This document shows, in pieces, positions 34,343 to 44,945 of a DNA stretch of 64,000 bases (the first letter of the stretch is position 1; the number at the start of each line of letters is the position of its first letter). Below the pieces are notes generated by a model. That model made no database searches and was not told where the DNA came from. It saw nothing but the letters and a program-made list of their open reading frames with translations. A program made the translations under genes and the position numbers. Source of the DNA: an uncultured Dehalococcoidia bacterium (lineage in GTDB: Bacteria; Chloroflexota; Dehalococcoidia; Lucifugimonadales; JAAXIE01). The stretch covers positions 248,001-312,000 of the forward strand of contig OX638353.1 in the NCBI GenBank assembly GCA_951813255.1, in the 5' to 3' direction.

Positions 34343-35011
34343 CTACCCCAACTGAAACGTCTTCCGATAAACCCCCGGTGACCCGTTCGCATGCTCCATC
34401 TTCGGCCGTATCCGCAGCGACCAAGGGTTCGCATCTCGCGCCTTCTCCCATTCCGGTGTCTGCGGCACCTTCTCGTTCACGAACTCGTACATAACCCCGT
34501 ACGCTGGCACCCCGCGCACCGCCTTCAGCCTCCGCGCTTGAATCACCCCCGGCACCTCGCAGTAGTTCGGCACGTACACCGTGCTGTACCACGCGTTGAA
34601 CTCCTCCTCGTACCGCTCCGGGATGTCCATGCGACCGTACTGGAGGATGGGGGCCATGTCCGACCCGGACATCGAGGCGGGCACCTGCTCCGGGTAAATC
34701 ACCTGGTACACGTTGTGGACGTAGTTCGTCCCGATAACCCTCGGCGACATCCGCCGTGACCACTCGCCCGGATTGGCCAGGTAGTTCTGGAAGGTGTCGC
34801 TGGAGTAGACGTCCGGCGACTCCATCTCATACACCGCCAAGTGCTTCGGGCTGCCGCTAATCGCCTCGTACCGGGCAGCATTCAGCACCCCCGGCAGCGA
34901 CGTAAGCTCAGCGATGTGCTCCTCGTTGTACCACCGGTTGAACTCATCCTCCAACTCCGCCGGCACATCCGCCATCACCACCAGTATCCCTGTCCCCTTC
35001 CTGTCTGCCAT
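34343..35011 (-). CDS. Double dimeric alpha/beta-barrel (EthD-like) protein
   Basis: The 222-residue protein holds two copies of the small barrel domain. The first is GILVVMADVPAELEDEFNRWYNEEHIAELTSLPGVLNAARYEAI with LAVYEMESPDVYSSD; the second is PERYEEEFNAWYSTVYVPNYCEVPGVIQARRLKAV with YGVMYEFVNE. Fusion lets one chain form the pseudo-dimer that the single-domain 32727-33074 protein makes by dimerising. The ATG at 35011 follows GAGGAGGG at 8 bases; an in-phase ATG at 35044 is the other option. The gene lies on the opposite strand from the single-domain relative. Confidence 0.75.
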   Translation of the reverse strand: MADRKGTGILVVMADVPAELEDEFNRWYNEEHIAELTSLPGVLNAARYEAISGSPKHLAVYEMESPDVYSSDTFQNYLANPGEWSRRMSPRVIGTNYVHNVYQVIYPEQVPASMSGSDMAPILQYGRMDIPERYEEEFNAWYSTVYVPNYCEVPGVIQARRLKAVRGVPAYGVMYEFVNEKVPQTPEWEKARDANPWSLRIRPKMEHANGSPGVYRKTFQLG

Positions 35012-35520
35012 GCCGTCCCTCCTCGCTCTCTGCTCTCTCATCAAGTCGTCAATGCCTTGTCCGCAGTCTATGGAGACCCCCGTCAGGGTGTCAACGGCCC
35101 CCTGTCATGCCCCCGCTCTCTGGCAGCATGCCCCCGCTCGCTGGCAGACAGACCCTTGCACAACGCTGTCCCTCGCCCCACCCTCAGTCCGCCGCCGGAC
35201 CGAACAGGCATGACAAAAACCGCTTGCGCCTTCCGTCCTCCGTCCCCCATCATCAGTACATCGCCCCCGGCTCTCTGGCCACCGGCCCTCTGGCCACCGA
35301 CTAGACCCCGGCAATCTACTGCGACCAGCCCCGAAACGGCCCCGAATCGACAGGAGAATCAATGGAAACCCAAACGGGCAACTCCCTATTCCCCAGCATC
35401 CTCACCCTCTTGTCCTGCATTTTCACGTCTCTCTACGTCGTTCCCCTGCCGGGCCTGCTCCCGTGCCAGCGTGGAGGAACCCGCGTGCCACCCCCACAAT
35501 CGCCGTGCACACCCCTTGGA
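35012..35520. other. Non-coding, simple-repeat-rich stretch
   Basis: No convincing gene is seen. The stretch is C-rich and contains short tandem duplications, for example a 21-base unit repeated near 35107-35150 and a CTCTGGCCACCG-like unit near 35270-35300. A start codon with a good AGGAG site occurs at 35362, but the frame behind it soon enters the repeat cluster and its product matches nothing I know. Confidence 0.5.
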
Positions 35521-35890
35521 CGAGACAAATTTTTCGTAGCTGACTCAGATACAACCATGAGACAAATGAGACAAATTTCAGCCCTCCAAAACCCGTTCCC
35601 AGCTACGGCCGTGCCCCCCTGCGGCCACCCCTTTATCGCCATTTTTCGCCGCTCTACAGATACGAATTTGCCCCGCGTGAGACAACGTTTTCCTAGCTGG
35701 CCCAGATACAACTATGAGACAATGAGACAAATTTCAGCTACGAAAAATTCACCACAGCTACGATGCTTGTCTCATCAGCTACGAACGCTCCCCTCACCCC
35801 CCTGTTTTCGCAGCTACGAAATCTCCCGGAATGAGACAGGGGTTTCGTAGCTGGCTCAGATACAACCATGAGACCAATCAGACCGCGACC
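35521..35890. repeat. Cluster of three ~50-base direct repeats with inverted arms, upstream of leuS
   Basis: Three similar units start at 35531, 35688 and 35843, about 156 bases apart. Each unit holds TTTTCGTAGCTG (one base changed in unit 2), then CAGATACAAC and ATGAGACAAATGAGAC-like words. Unit 2 ends in the complement CAGCTACGAAAA, giving 12-base arms with a roughly 35-base centre. Further CAGCTACG arms occur near 35600, 35755, 35780 and 35812, and extra GAGACA words near 35521, 35680 and 35833. The cluster is non-coding and ends about 75 bases before leuS. Confidence 0.75.
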
Positions 35891-35964
35891 ACTCCGAATC
35901 GCCTCCAACGGCCTGCTGCCTGTATACTTGACCGCAGCCATCAGCACTTGAGGTATCTAAAGGA

Positions 35965-38445
<2,481 letters not shown>

Positions 38446-38501
38446 GGAGATGGTGAATTGGGAGATAATGTAGCGAGGCTAATGCGTGTGCCGAAAGAAG
38501 C

Positions 38502-39125
38502 TTAGGCCCCCAGTACCACTCGCACCATCTTGCGCTCCAAGGCTGCTGCCACGTCCTCGACAGAGGACTTCTCACCCGGCTCCCCCGCAGTGATGGTGTA
38601 GGCGACTCCCAGCAACCGGCCCACGCGGAAGTCGACTACAGTCGAAGATGCCCCGCCGGCAGGTCCACGCTGCATCACTTCCATGCCGATGGTCTCGCTG
38701 GCCAAGCCTTTGGGCGCAAACGACTCCGCGCTCTCCACCCTGTAGCCCGGCGCGACCTCGTCACCAATCGAGGCCTCGAACTCCTTACGGAACACCTCTT
38801 CCATCCAGTTGGAGACGGACTCCCCGTCACGGAACAGGTGCACCACTGTGGCTACCGCCAGCGATGAGCCTGGCGCAATACCCTCCGGCGAGGCCGAAGC
38901 GGCGAACTCCTTCAGGTGGCCGGTGATGCGCCCCAAACGTTGCAGGTCGTCGGCCGTGCGATTGAGCACGCTCTGCTTGGCCATGGTTTCATTGTCTAGG
39001 GGCCCTTCCCTCAGGGAGCGGAACCCTCGGAACTCCGGTGGCAGGTCCGGCTGCTCCAAGGGCATCCAAGCGAGGTCTTCCTCTGTGATGCTCTCAGTGG
39101 CGCGGTATAGGAAGTTCGTAGTCAT
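38502..39125 (-). CDS. Hypothetical protein
   Basis: The 207-residue soluble protein has no recognised domain. The N-terminal part (EDLAWMPLEQPDLPPEFRGFRSLREGPLDNETMAKQSVLNRTADDLQRLGRITGHLKEF) is helical in character; the middle has LAVATVVHLFRDGESVSNWMEEVFRKEFE, and VDFRVGRLLGVAYTITAGEPGEKSSVEDVAAALERKMVRVVL forms an alternating strand-helix end. No membrane segment or signal peptide. It converges with leuS and lies 54 bases downstream of the RidA gene on the same strand. Confidence 0.6.
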   Translation of the reverse strand: MTTNFLYRATESITEEDLAWMPLEQPDLPPEFRGFRSLREGPLDNETMAKQSVLNRTADDLQRLGRITGHLKEFAASASPEGIAPGSSLAVATVVHLFRDGESVSNWMEEVFRKEFEASIGDEVAPGYRVESAESFAPKGLASETIGMEVMQRGPAGGASSTVVDFRVGRLLGVAYTITAGEPGEKSSVEDVAAALERKMVRVVLGA

Positions 39126-39179
39126 GGCAGATCCGTGGTCGGGGTCGATTCACTCACTGGCTTCCAACTTGAGTTGAGG

Positions 39180-39575
39180 CTACTTGCCCTCGGGGAATAC
39201 GGCTATTCCATTGATCTCAATGTCGCCTGCGCCTACGAAGCCCGATACAGCTACGCTGGTGCTGGTAACGTCACCCTCGGGCCAGAACTCCTTCTTCACC
39301 TCGGCTATCGCTGGCAGGTCGTTGATGTCCCTGACATAAGTATTGGTGTTCACCACGTCGTCCATCGTCAGACCGCTGGCGGCCAACACCTGTTGCATCC
39401 ATTCAAGCGACCTTCTCGTCTGGAAGGAGATGTCGCCCTTTGAGCGTTCGTCGTACTCCCATGTCTGCAGGTCCCACTGGCCCGTCATGCCCGATATGAA
39501 GAGAAACTGTCCGACACGGAGGGAGCGGGCGAAGCTGCGCCCTTTCTCATCGGGTACGATCACCTGTTTCTGCAT
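39180..39575 (-). CDS. RidA/YjgF family protein
   Basis: The 131-residue protein is a member of the RidA (YjgF/YER057c/UK114) family, which deaminates reactive enamine and imine intermediates made by PLP enzymes. GQFLFISGMTGQWD, FQTRRSLEWMQQVLAASGLTMDDVVNTNTYVRDI and a C-terminal SVAVSGFVGAGDIEINGIAV are recognisable. The usual Arg of the RidA active site (R in the R-x-C/A strand) is not clear, so it may belong to a non-deaminating subgroup. It is cotranscribed with the hypothetical gene downstream. Confidence 0.82.
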   Translation of the reverse strand: MQKQVIVPDEKGRSFARSLRVGQFLFISGMTGQWDLQTWEYDERSKGDISFQTRRSLEWMQQVLAASGLTMDDVVNTNTYVRDINDLPAIAEVKKEFWPEGDVTSTSVAVSGFVGAGDIEINGIAVFPEGK

Positions 39576-39601
39576 CTCTAACCTCCGTGGCGGGTTATAG
39601 T

Positions 39602-40231
39602 CTAGCCTGAGTTGTCTTCCGGGGCCTGCGCTTCCGGTGCTCCCATTTCGTCCTCTCGCTCGACCCCGGCATGAGGCATGTCGATTCGGGCAACGATGGC
39701 CTCGGGGTCGCTGTCCAATGTGACGTTAGGGGGCAGTTCCACGTCTTGGGCACGGATCGCCATCTGAGTTTCGGTCAGGGTGGAGAGGTCCACCGTCAGG
39801 GATGAGGGGGCATCCAAGGGCAGTGCCTGCACCGTCAAGTTGTACAGGGCGTGGGATACTGTGCCACCGAGGGCACGGGCACCCACGGACTCGCCCTCGA
39901 ACACCAATTGGACGTCGACTGTGATGGGCACAGCAGCTTCGACCCTCAGAAAGTCCACATGCAGCAGTGAGCCCTTGATTGGCTCCCACTGAACTTCGCG
40001 CACCATGGCGAGCTGTCGTTCGGACCTGCCATTGATTCCAAGAAACACAGGAGTACTGGAGCCAGCTCGGGCCAGCACCCTTTCCAAGGCCGACCGCTCG
40101 CATTGCAGCGATTCGGGTTCGTCGGTTGCCCCGTACACATGCACGGGAATGATTCCATTGCGCCGTAGGGTCTTCACCTTCTTGCCCAGAACCACCCGGG
40201 GTTCCAGGTCAAGAGCTATTTGCTCAGCCAT
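39602..40231 (-). CDS. rplY: 50S ribosomal protein L25 (Ctc type)
   Basis: The 209-residue protein is the long, general-stress (Ctc/TL5) form of L25, which binds 5S rRNA. The N-terminal domain has QIALDLEPRVVLGKKVKTLRRNGIIPVHVYGA, and VQWEPIKGSLLHVDFLRVEAAVPITVDVQLVFEG is the shared link to the C-terminal TL5 domain. The acidic end is typical. A promoter (40308-40337) and a small hairpin lie upstream. Confidence 0.93.
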   Translation of the reverse strand: MAEQIALDLEPRVVLGKKVKTLRRNGIIPVHVYGATDEPESLQCERSALERVLARAGSSTPVFLGINGRSERQLAMVREVQWEPIKGSLLHVDFLRVEAAVPITVDVQLVFEGESVGARALGGTVSHALYNLTVQALPLDAPSSLTVDLSTLTETQMAIRAQDVELPPNVTLDSDPEAIVARIDMPHAGVEREDEMGAPEAQAPEDNSG

Positions 40232-40263
40232 CTCAACTCACGTTCCATCCAGAAAAGTATAGG

Positions 40264-40280
40264 TGACGGCGTAACCGTCA
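40264..40280 (-). promoter_or_regulatory. Hairpin in the rplY leader
   Basis: TGACGG and CCGTCA form a 6-base-pair stem with a 5-base loop about 33 bases upstream of the rplY start. Ribosomal-protein leaders sometimes carry autoregulatory structures; there is no direct evidence of that here. Confidence 0.3.
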
Positions 40281-40307
40281 TCGCACTGCCTCCCGCAGCA
40301 GTCGCAT

Positions 40308-40337
40308 AGTATAGCAGCAGGTTAGGGTTGGAGTCAG
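40308..40337 (-). promoter_or_regulatory. Promoter of rplY
   Basis: On the minus strand CTGACT (40332-40337) and TATACT (40308-40313) are separated by 18 bases, with the transcription start about 70 bases before the gene. A second TATACT lies nearer the gene without a partner -35. Confidence 0.5.
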
Positions 40338-40370
40338 TAGTGCACGGGGCTCCATGAGGTCGATCGATAG

Positions 40371-41189
40371 CTATGAAACCTCGACCTCGATTACGCAGTG
40401 ATCACTGGGTCCCCACTGGTCGGACTCGTTCAGGGCCCGGACACGGATAGACTTCGCCAAGTCCCGCGAGGCAAAAACGAAGTCAAGCTGGCGAGTGGCC
40501 GTGGCCGGGGATTGGCGAGTCGTGTAGTAAGTGGGCACGTTCTTGCTGTCGGCTGGCAACTCAGCAGGCCAAGGCTCCGCTTGTCGTCCATTGGGGGCTT
40601 GAGGACCGATGAAGGGGAGTCCAATGGCCTCCATCCGCTTGAACACACTATCATAGCGCCCGGCCCAATAAAGGCTGCCACGCTCGCCGTAACCATACAG
40701 GATGTTGAGGTCGCCAGCCGCCAGGATACGGTGTCCTTGTTCTTGGCCGACAAGTAGAGACAAATCGGATACCACACGATGCGCCGAGGCATCGGAGACT
40801 ATACGTCTGCTGCCGGTTGATTCATGCGACCTCGACCATGGAGCATACATGGAGACCAGAGTGATAGGCTCTCCATCGGGCAGAGTGACTATGGCGGCAT
40901 CCAGTGTGCCCAACCGACTGACCGCCAACTCGCCCCGTTTCACCTCCCCTATCGGCTTCGTCTCTATCCACTCGACCTTCACCTGCTGCGATATCCGCAC
41001 AATCGCTGTCCGCCAAGGTCTCTTGGCCCCGACAGTGCGCCAGGGGGCCGGGGCAACACCGACGCCCGCCGCCACCTTCGGGGGAGGCCGACTGGCCTCC
41101 TGTAGCAGCGCAACGTCAGCACCGCTCTCCAAGAGACGACGCCAAGGCTCCTTACGGCGAGCGATGTTCCATGAAACTATCTTGAGCAA
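40371..41189 (-). CDS. Endonuclease/exonuclease/phosphatase (EEP) family protein
   Basis: The 272-residue protein has the DNase I-like fold. It begins MLKIVSWNIARR (Asn of motif I) and continues with DVALLQEAS (catalytic Glu), VSMYAPWS, ILAAGDLNILYG (GDLN motif) and the final GPSDHCVIEVEV (SDH motif). All the family's metal and catalytic residues are in place, so it should be an active phosphodiesterase or phosphatase. The substrate could be DNA, a phospholipid or an inositol phosphate. No signal peptide is seen. Downstream lies rplY; upstream, 27 bases away, the hydrolase gene. Confidence 0.85.
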   Translation of the reverse strand: MLKIVSWNIARRKEPWRRLLESGADVALLQEASRPPPKVAAGVGVAPAPWRTVGAKRPWRTAIVRISQQVKVEWIETKPIGEVKRGELAVSRLGTLDAAIVTLPDGEPITLVSMYAPWSRSHESTGSRRIVSDASAHRVVSDLSLLVGQEQGHRILAAGDLNILYGYGERGSLYWAGRYDSVFKRMEAIGLPFIGPQAPNGRQAEPWPAELPADSKNVPTYYTTRQSPATATRQLDFVFASRDLAKSIRVRALNESDQWGPSDHCVIEVEVS

Positions 41190-41216
41190 TAGCCTCCCAC
41201 TCCCAGAACCAGCCCC

Positions 41217-42122
41217 CTAGCTCGCCTCGATGAAGTTCGTTACCACAGTGTTGAACTCCTCGGGGTATTCGCGGTAGTGGAAGTGACCGCCACGGCTGAC
41301 GACGTGCATCTGGGTGCGAGGGGTCTTTTCGCGGATGATGTCGAACAGCTTGACGCCCTGCTCCCAAATGGCCCCAGGGTCGGTGGCCGCCCAGTATATG
41401 AGGGTCGGGACCTGTAGTCGTCCTTCGCCTATCCACGCCAGCGTCTCTTCCTTCTGCATTCGCTGGCTGTGGGCCCATGTCTGGTTGGCACCAGCCTCCC
41501 ACTTGGCCTTGGTCTCCAATGCCTTGGGGTGAGTCTCCATGAAGTAGCCGGCGTCCACGTAGTCGTCGGTGACGTGGTCCGTGAAGTGGGACATCCGCTC
41601 CCAGTAGAACCGGATGTACTCCCTTACACCATCCGGACGGCCCTCGTTCACCTTAGCCAAGCGATCGGCGTGACTGCCGACGTCCGGCGCCAAACTGGCG
41701 GTATCGATGAGAGTGAGCGTCTTCACCATGTCCAGATGTTCCAGGGTCAGGCGCGTGGCCATGAATGCTCCCAAGGACTGGCCCACCACATGCATGCTCT
41801 TGATGCCCACGGCTTGGGTGAACTCGTACAGGTGTTGCACCACGGCCTGCACCGTGTAGTCCTCATCTCGCTTGGGGTTGTCAGTCATGCCGTTTCCCAA
41901 ACGGTCAGGGGCGAAGACGTGGAATTTCTCCGCGAGGCCCGCGAGGTTCAGGGTCCAAGTGTTGGCGCTGCCCTGGCCGGAAAAGGTCGCTCCGTGAATC
42001 AGGAGCATCGGTTCGCCCGACCCCAACTCGTAATAGCGGGTACGGGTACCGTTTACATCGATGAACTTGGCTTGGTGCACCACGGAGCCTGTGCTCTGCA
42101 TGGTGTCGGTAATGGTCACCAT
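41217..42122 (-). CDS. Alpha/beta hydrolase
   Basis: The 301-residue protein has an alpha/beta-hydrolase fold. PMLLIHGATFSGQGS provides the oxyanion HG, MHVVGQSLGAFMA the nucleophile Ser (GQSLG), and VSRGGHFHYREYPEEFNTVV the catalytic His. The acid is probably the Asp of YWAATDPGAIWE. It resembles meta-cleavage C-C hydrolases and haloalkane dehalogenase relatives, but a specific substrate cannot be given. It is divergent from citrate synthase across a 329-base gap. Confidence 0.87.
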   Translation of the reverse strand: MVTITDTMQSTGSVVHQAKFIDVNGTRTRYYELGSGEPMLLIHGATFSGQGSANTWTLNLAGLAEKFHVFAPDRLGNGMTDNPKRDEDYTVQAVVQHLYEFTQAVGIKSMHVVGQSLGAFMATRLTLEHLDMVKTLTLIDTASLAPDVGSHADRLAKVNEGRPDGVREYIRFYWERMSHFTDHVTDDYVDAGYFMETHPKALETKAKWEAGANQTWAHSQRMQKEETLAWIGEGRLQVPTLIYWAATDPGAIWEQGVKLFDIIREKTPRTQMHVVSRGGHFHYREYPEEFNTVVTNFIEAS

Positions 42123-42451
42123 AGTTGTCCTCCCTTAACACTGCTGGACGGATTCTTTATCCTAGCACGCCTCGGTGTTTCGGGCACGGACTTCGTAGGT
42201 AGGGAAGTACAGGCACCGCGCGCTTCAGGGCGCGGTCCAAGCCTAGGCTCAGGGTCACATTCAGCTTGACTTTCCAAAGAGGGCGATGCTAACATTTTTC
42301 CGTCCCTAGCTCGCGCCGAGTCATGTTACGGCCTAACAATGTGTTGCTCGGAGCGCGGTCTGGAGACAGACTTATCAGCCAGACCCACCTGACCCTTTGA
42401 GTGACGCAGCATACCGCTACGTTTCGGGTGAGGCCCGGGAGGAGGTAGCCT
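42123..42451. other. Divergent intergenic region, alpha/beta hydrolase and gltA
   Basis: The gap holds the gltA promoter (42266-42295) and a 7-base-pair hairpin at 42215-42236 (ACCGCGC / GCGCGGT). No open frame of interest is seen. The region between the promoter and gltA is about 150 bases, a long leader with no recognised riboswitch. Confidence 0.5.
42266..42295 (+). promoter_or_regulatory. Promoter of gltA
   Basis: TTGACT (42266-42271) and TAACAT (42290-42295) with an 18-base spacer. The leader to the start codon is about 150 bases. Confidence 0.55.
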
Positions 42452-43591
42452 ATGGCATCCGAGGGCTTTGATATCAAGCGAGGCTTGAAGGACGTTTACT
42501 TCGATACCACGGAAGCCAGCTTCATTGATGGCGACGTGGGGAAGCTGCTTTATCGTGGCTACAACATCCACGATCTTGCGGAGAAGGCCACCTTCGAAGA
42601 GATCGTCTATCTCCTTCTGTACGGCGACCTGCCCAACCAGCGGCAACTTGACGACTTCAACGTTGAGTTCAGAGGCAGCCGGTCGATACCAGAAGAGGTG
42701 ATCAATGTCCTGCGTGTGGTCAAGGATTGCCATCCCATGGATGCCCTGCGCACGGGGATTTCCGCTCTGTCCGCCTTCGACCCTGATGTCACCGATAACT
42801 CCATTGAAGCTACCCGGCGGAAGGGAATCCGTCTTACGGCCCAAGCCCCCACGATAGTCGCAGCCCACCACCGTATACGGAACGGCTTGGACCCGGTGGC
42901 CCCCAACCCCGGCCTTAACCACGCTGGCAATTTCCTCTACATGCTGCGCGGGGCCGAACCCACCGAGGATGAGAACCGGCTGATTGATGTGGACTTCGTG
43001 CTGCACGCGGAACACGGGGCCAATGCCTCGGCTTTCGGCGCCCGCGTGGTTGCCTCCACCCTGTCCGACCTGCACTCGGCCGTAGTCACCGGCGTCGCTG
43101 TCCTCAAGGGTCCCTGGCACGGCGGGGCCGCGGAAGAGGTCATGAAGATGGCCTTGGATATCGGTCAACCGGAGAACGCCGAAGAGTACGCCCGGAAGCT
43201 GCTGGATAGCGGTGGCCGAGTTATGGGCTTCGGACACCGGGTGTACAAAGCCGAGGATCCACGGGCACGCCACCTGCGGGAGCGCTCGCAGAGGTTGGGG
43301 CAGGAGAAGGGGCAGCCCCACTGGTTCCAGATTCTCACTTACCTCGAGCAGAATGTGATGGCCCCCTACCGGGACAGGGGCATCTTCGTCAACGTGGACT
43401 TCTTCGCAGGATCGATTTACTACCTGCTGGAAATCCCCGACGACCTGTTCATCCCCATCTTCGCTCTGGGACGCATACCGGGGTGGACGTTACAGTGCAT
43501 GGAGCAGTACTCAGACAACATTCTGCTGAGGCCCCTGCTGGAATACACGGGTGAGATGGACTTGGAGTATGTGCCCATAGATCAACGGTAG
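42452..43591 (+). CDS. gltA: Citrate synthase (or 2-methylcitrate synthase)
   Basis: The 379-residue enzyme condenses acetyl-CoA (or propionyl-CoA) with oxaloacetate. The short, Gram-positive/archaeal form is indicated by length. Catalytic elements are LHAEHGANASAF (His), VMGFGHRVYKAEDPRA (His) and NVDFFAGSIYYLLEIP (Asp). The ribosome site is GGAGGAGG before ATG 42452. Sequence alone does not separate citrate from methylcitrate synthase; no prp genes are nearby, so citrate synthase is preferred. With fumC it supplies citric-acid-cycle steps in this window. Confidence 0.93.
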   Translation: MASEGFDIKRGLKDVYFDTTEASFIDGDVGKLLYRGYNIHDLAEKATFEEIVYLLLYGDLPNQRQLDDFNVEFRGSRSIPEEVINVLRVVKDCHPMDALRTGISALSAFDPDVTDNSIEATRRKGIRLTAQAPTIVAAHHRIRNGLDPVAPNPGLNHAGNFLYMLRGAEPTEDENRLIDVDFVLHAEHGANASAFGARVVASTLSDLHSAVVTGVAVLKGPWHGGAAEEVMKMALDIGQPENAEEYARKLLDSGGRVMGFGHRVYKAEDPRARHLRERSQRLGQEKGQPHWFQILTYLEQNVMAPYRDRGIFVNVDFFAGSIYYLLEIPDDLFIPIFALGRIPGWTLQCMEQYSDNILLRPLLEYTGEMDLEYVPIDQR

Positions 43592-43636
43592 TCGGGCAAC
43601 GGTAACCCGGAATATCTGAGACAAAGGAAAGTGCAA

Positions 43637-43658
43637 TGGGAGGCCTTCCGGCCTCCCA
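43637..43658 (+). terminator. Hairpin after gltA
   Basis: A perfect 9-base-pair stem, TGGGAGGCC and GGCCTCCCA around TTCC, lies 45 bases after the gltA stop. The following T content is modest, so it is a likely but not classical terminator. Confidence 0.6.
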
Positions 43659-43685
43659 CTCTTGCGTTGACCGATTACCCTCTGA

Positions 43686-44939
43686 ATGGCTCACAAAGGG
43701 TCTCGCGAAGTGATTTCCGGCGCAGAACGAGAGATACGAATTCGCATACGAGAGAAGGGCCCGATGACCTTCTGCGAGTTCATGGAACTTGCCCTCTACT
43801 GGCCCGACGGCGGCTACTACACCACGCATTCAGCCTCCTCTGACTACTACACCGCCCCCTCGGCCCACCCCGCCTTTGGCGCTCTCATCTGCCTGCAGAT
43901 GTACCAGTTGTGGTTACTACTGGAGTGCCCCCGTCCTTTTTGGGTCATCGAGCCAGGGGCCGGTGCAGGCCAACTGGCGCGCGACGTGACCCGCTTCGCC
44001 CAACAACTGTCTCCAGAGTTCTCCAAGTCTCTGAGATGTCTTTGCTTGGAGAGGCATCCGTGGGGTAGGCGTGCCGGGTCGACAGAATTGGGGCACCTTC
44101 CAAACTGGATCGCTGCGCAAGGCTTGCCTTTTCAGCGTGTTGTTGGGGTCGTTCTCTCCAACGAGTTGCTGGATGCATTCCCAGTGCACCGGGTGAGAAT
44201 GGAAGAGGGGCGATTACGGGAGATGTTTGTGCACTTGCAGGACTCGGAGCTAGTGGAGCGGCCAGGTCCTCTCTCGACGGTTGCCCTGGAGGAGCGCCTG
44301 CGCAGAGTAGGGGTCGTTTTGGACGAGGGTTGGGAGGCTGAAATCAATCTAGCCGTTGATGATTGGGCGACACAGGTATCGGACTGCTTGGAACGCGGCT
44401 TCATTCTGACAATTGACTACGGCAGGGATGCGGCTGAACTGTACTCGTCCGAGAGGAGGCGTGGCACTCTGACCACGTTTCGCCATCATGTACAGACTGA
44501 CAGTCCGCTGCGCGAGGTAGGCCTTCAGGATATGACGGCGCAAGTCGATTTCACTGCGCTGGAACTGGCGGGACGAGATGCAGGTCTGGAGTCATGGGGG
44601 CGCACCAGCCAGCGTCGGTTCTTGCTAAACATGGGGTTACAGGGGTGGCTTGCATCCCTGCGTAGTGCAATAAACGGGGCCGCATATAACGGCAATCGCA
44701 TGGGAATGCAGCAACTTATCCGCCCCGGTGGTATGGGTGACTTCCAAGTGATGTTCCATGCCAAGGGGGTCGAACCGGATAGTTTATGGGGCTTGTCCGT
44801 ATCTTCGGAGATAGGGCCTCTGCTGGCCGGACTAGCTCCACCACGTCTTACTGCAGAACACTCACAACTGCTGGGTGCTAGCTATCCTCACTTGGCCCAG
44901 AGCTATGAGCACCTGTGGTCCGGAGGTGATACGACCTGA
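43686..44939 (+). CDS. MidA/NDUFAF7-type SAM-dependent methyltransferase (DUF185)
   Basis: The 417-residue protein belongs to the DUF185 family. MTFCEFMELALYWPDGGYYTTHSASSDYYTAPSAHPAFG matches the family opening, FWVIEPGAGAGQLARDV is the SAM-binding motif, and VLSNELLDAFPVHRV contains the conserved NELLDA block. FILTIDYGRDAAELYSSERRRGTL is also typical. Its mitochondrial homologue methylates an Arg of the NuoD-type subunit during complex I assembly. A role with the window's nuo operon is plausible but untested. A short hairpin terminator separates it from gltA. Confidence 0.85.
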   Translation: MAHKGSREVISGAEREIRIRIREKGPMTFCEFMELALYWPDGGYYTTHSASSDYYTAPSAHPAFGALICLQMYQLWLLLECPRPFWVIEPGAGAGQLARDVTRFAQQLSPEFSKSLRCLCLERHPWGRRAGSTELGHLPNWIAAQGLPFQRVVGVVLSNELLDAFPVHRVRMEEGRLREMFVHLQDSELVERPGPLSTVALEERLRRVGVVLDEGWEAEINLAVDDWATQVSDCLERGFILTIDYGRDAAELYSSERRRGTLTTFRHHVQTDSPLREVGLQDMTAQVDFTALELAGRDAGLESWGRTSQRRFLLNMGLQGWLASLRSAINGAAYNGNRMGMQQLIRPGGMGDFQVMFHAKGVEPDSLWGLSVSSEIGPLLAGLAPPRLTAEHSQLLGASYPHLAQSYEHLWSGGDTT

Positions 44940-44945
44940 AATGCG

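Noticed and set aside
35362..35850. A 162-residue frame with a good AGGAG site (METQTGNSLF)
   Set aside because: It runs through the repeat cluster, has no recognisable domain and low-complexity composition; more likely chance or a decayed remnant than a gene.
35521..35890. CRISPR array
   Set aside because: Only three units, about 156 bases apart, with internal repeats and related spacer sequence, and no cas genes nearby.
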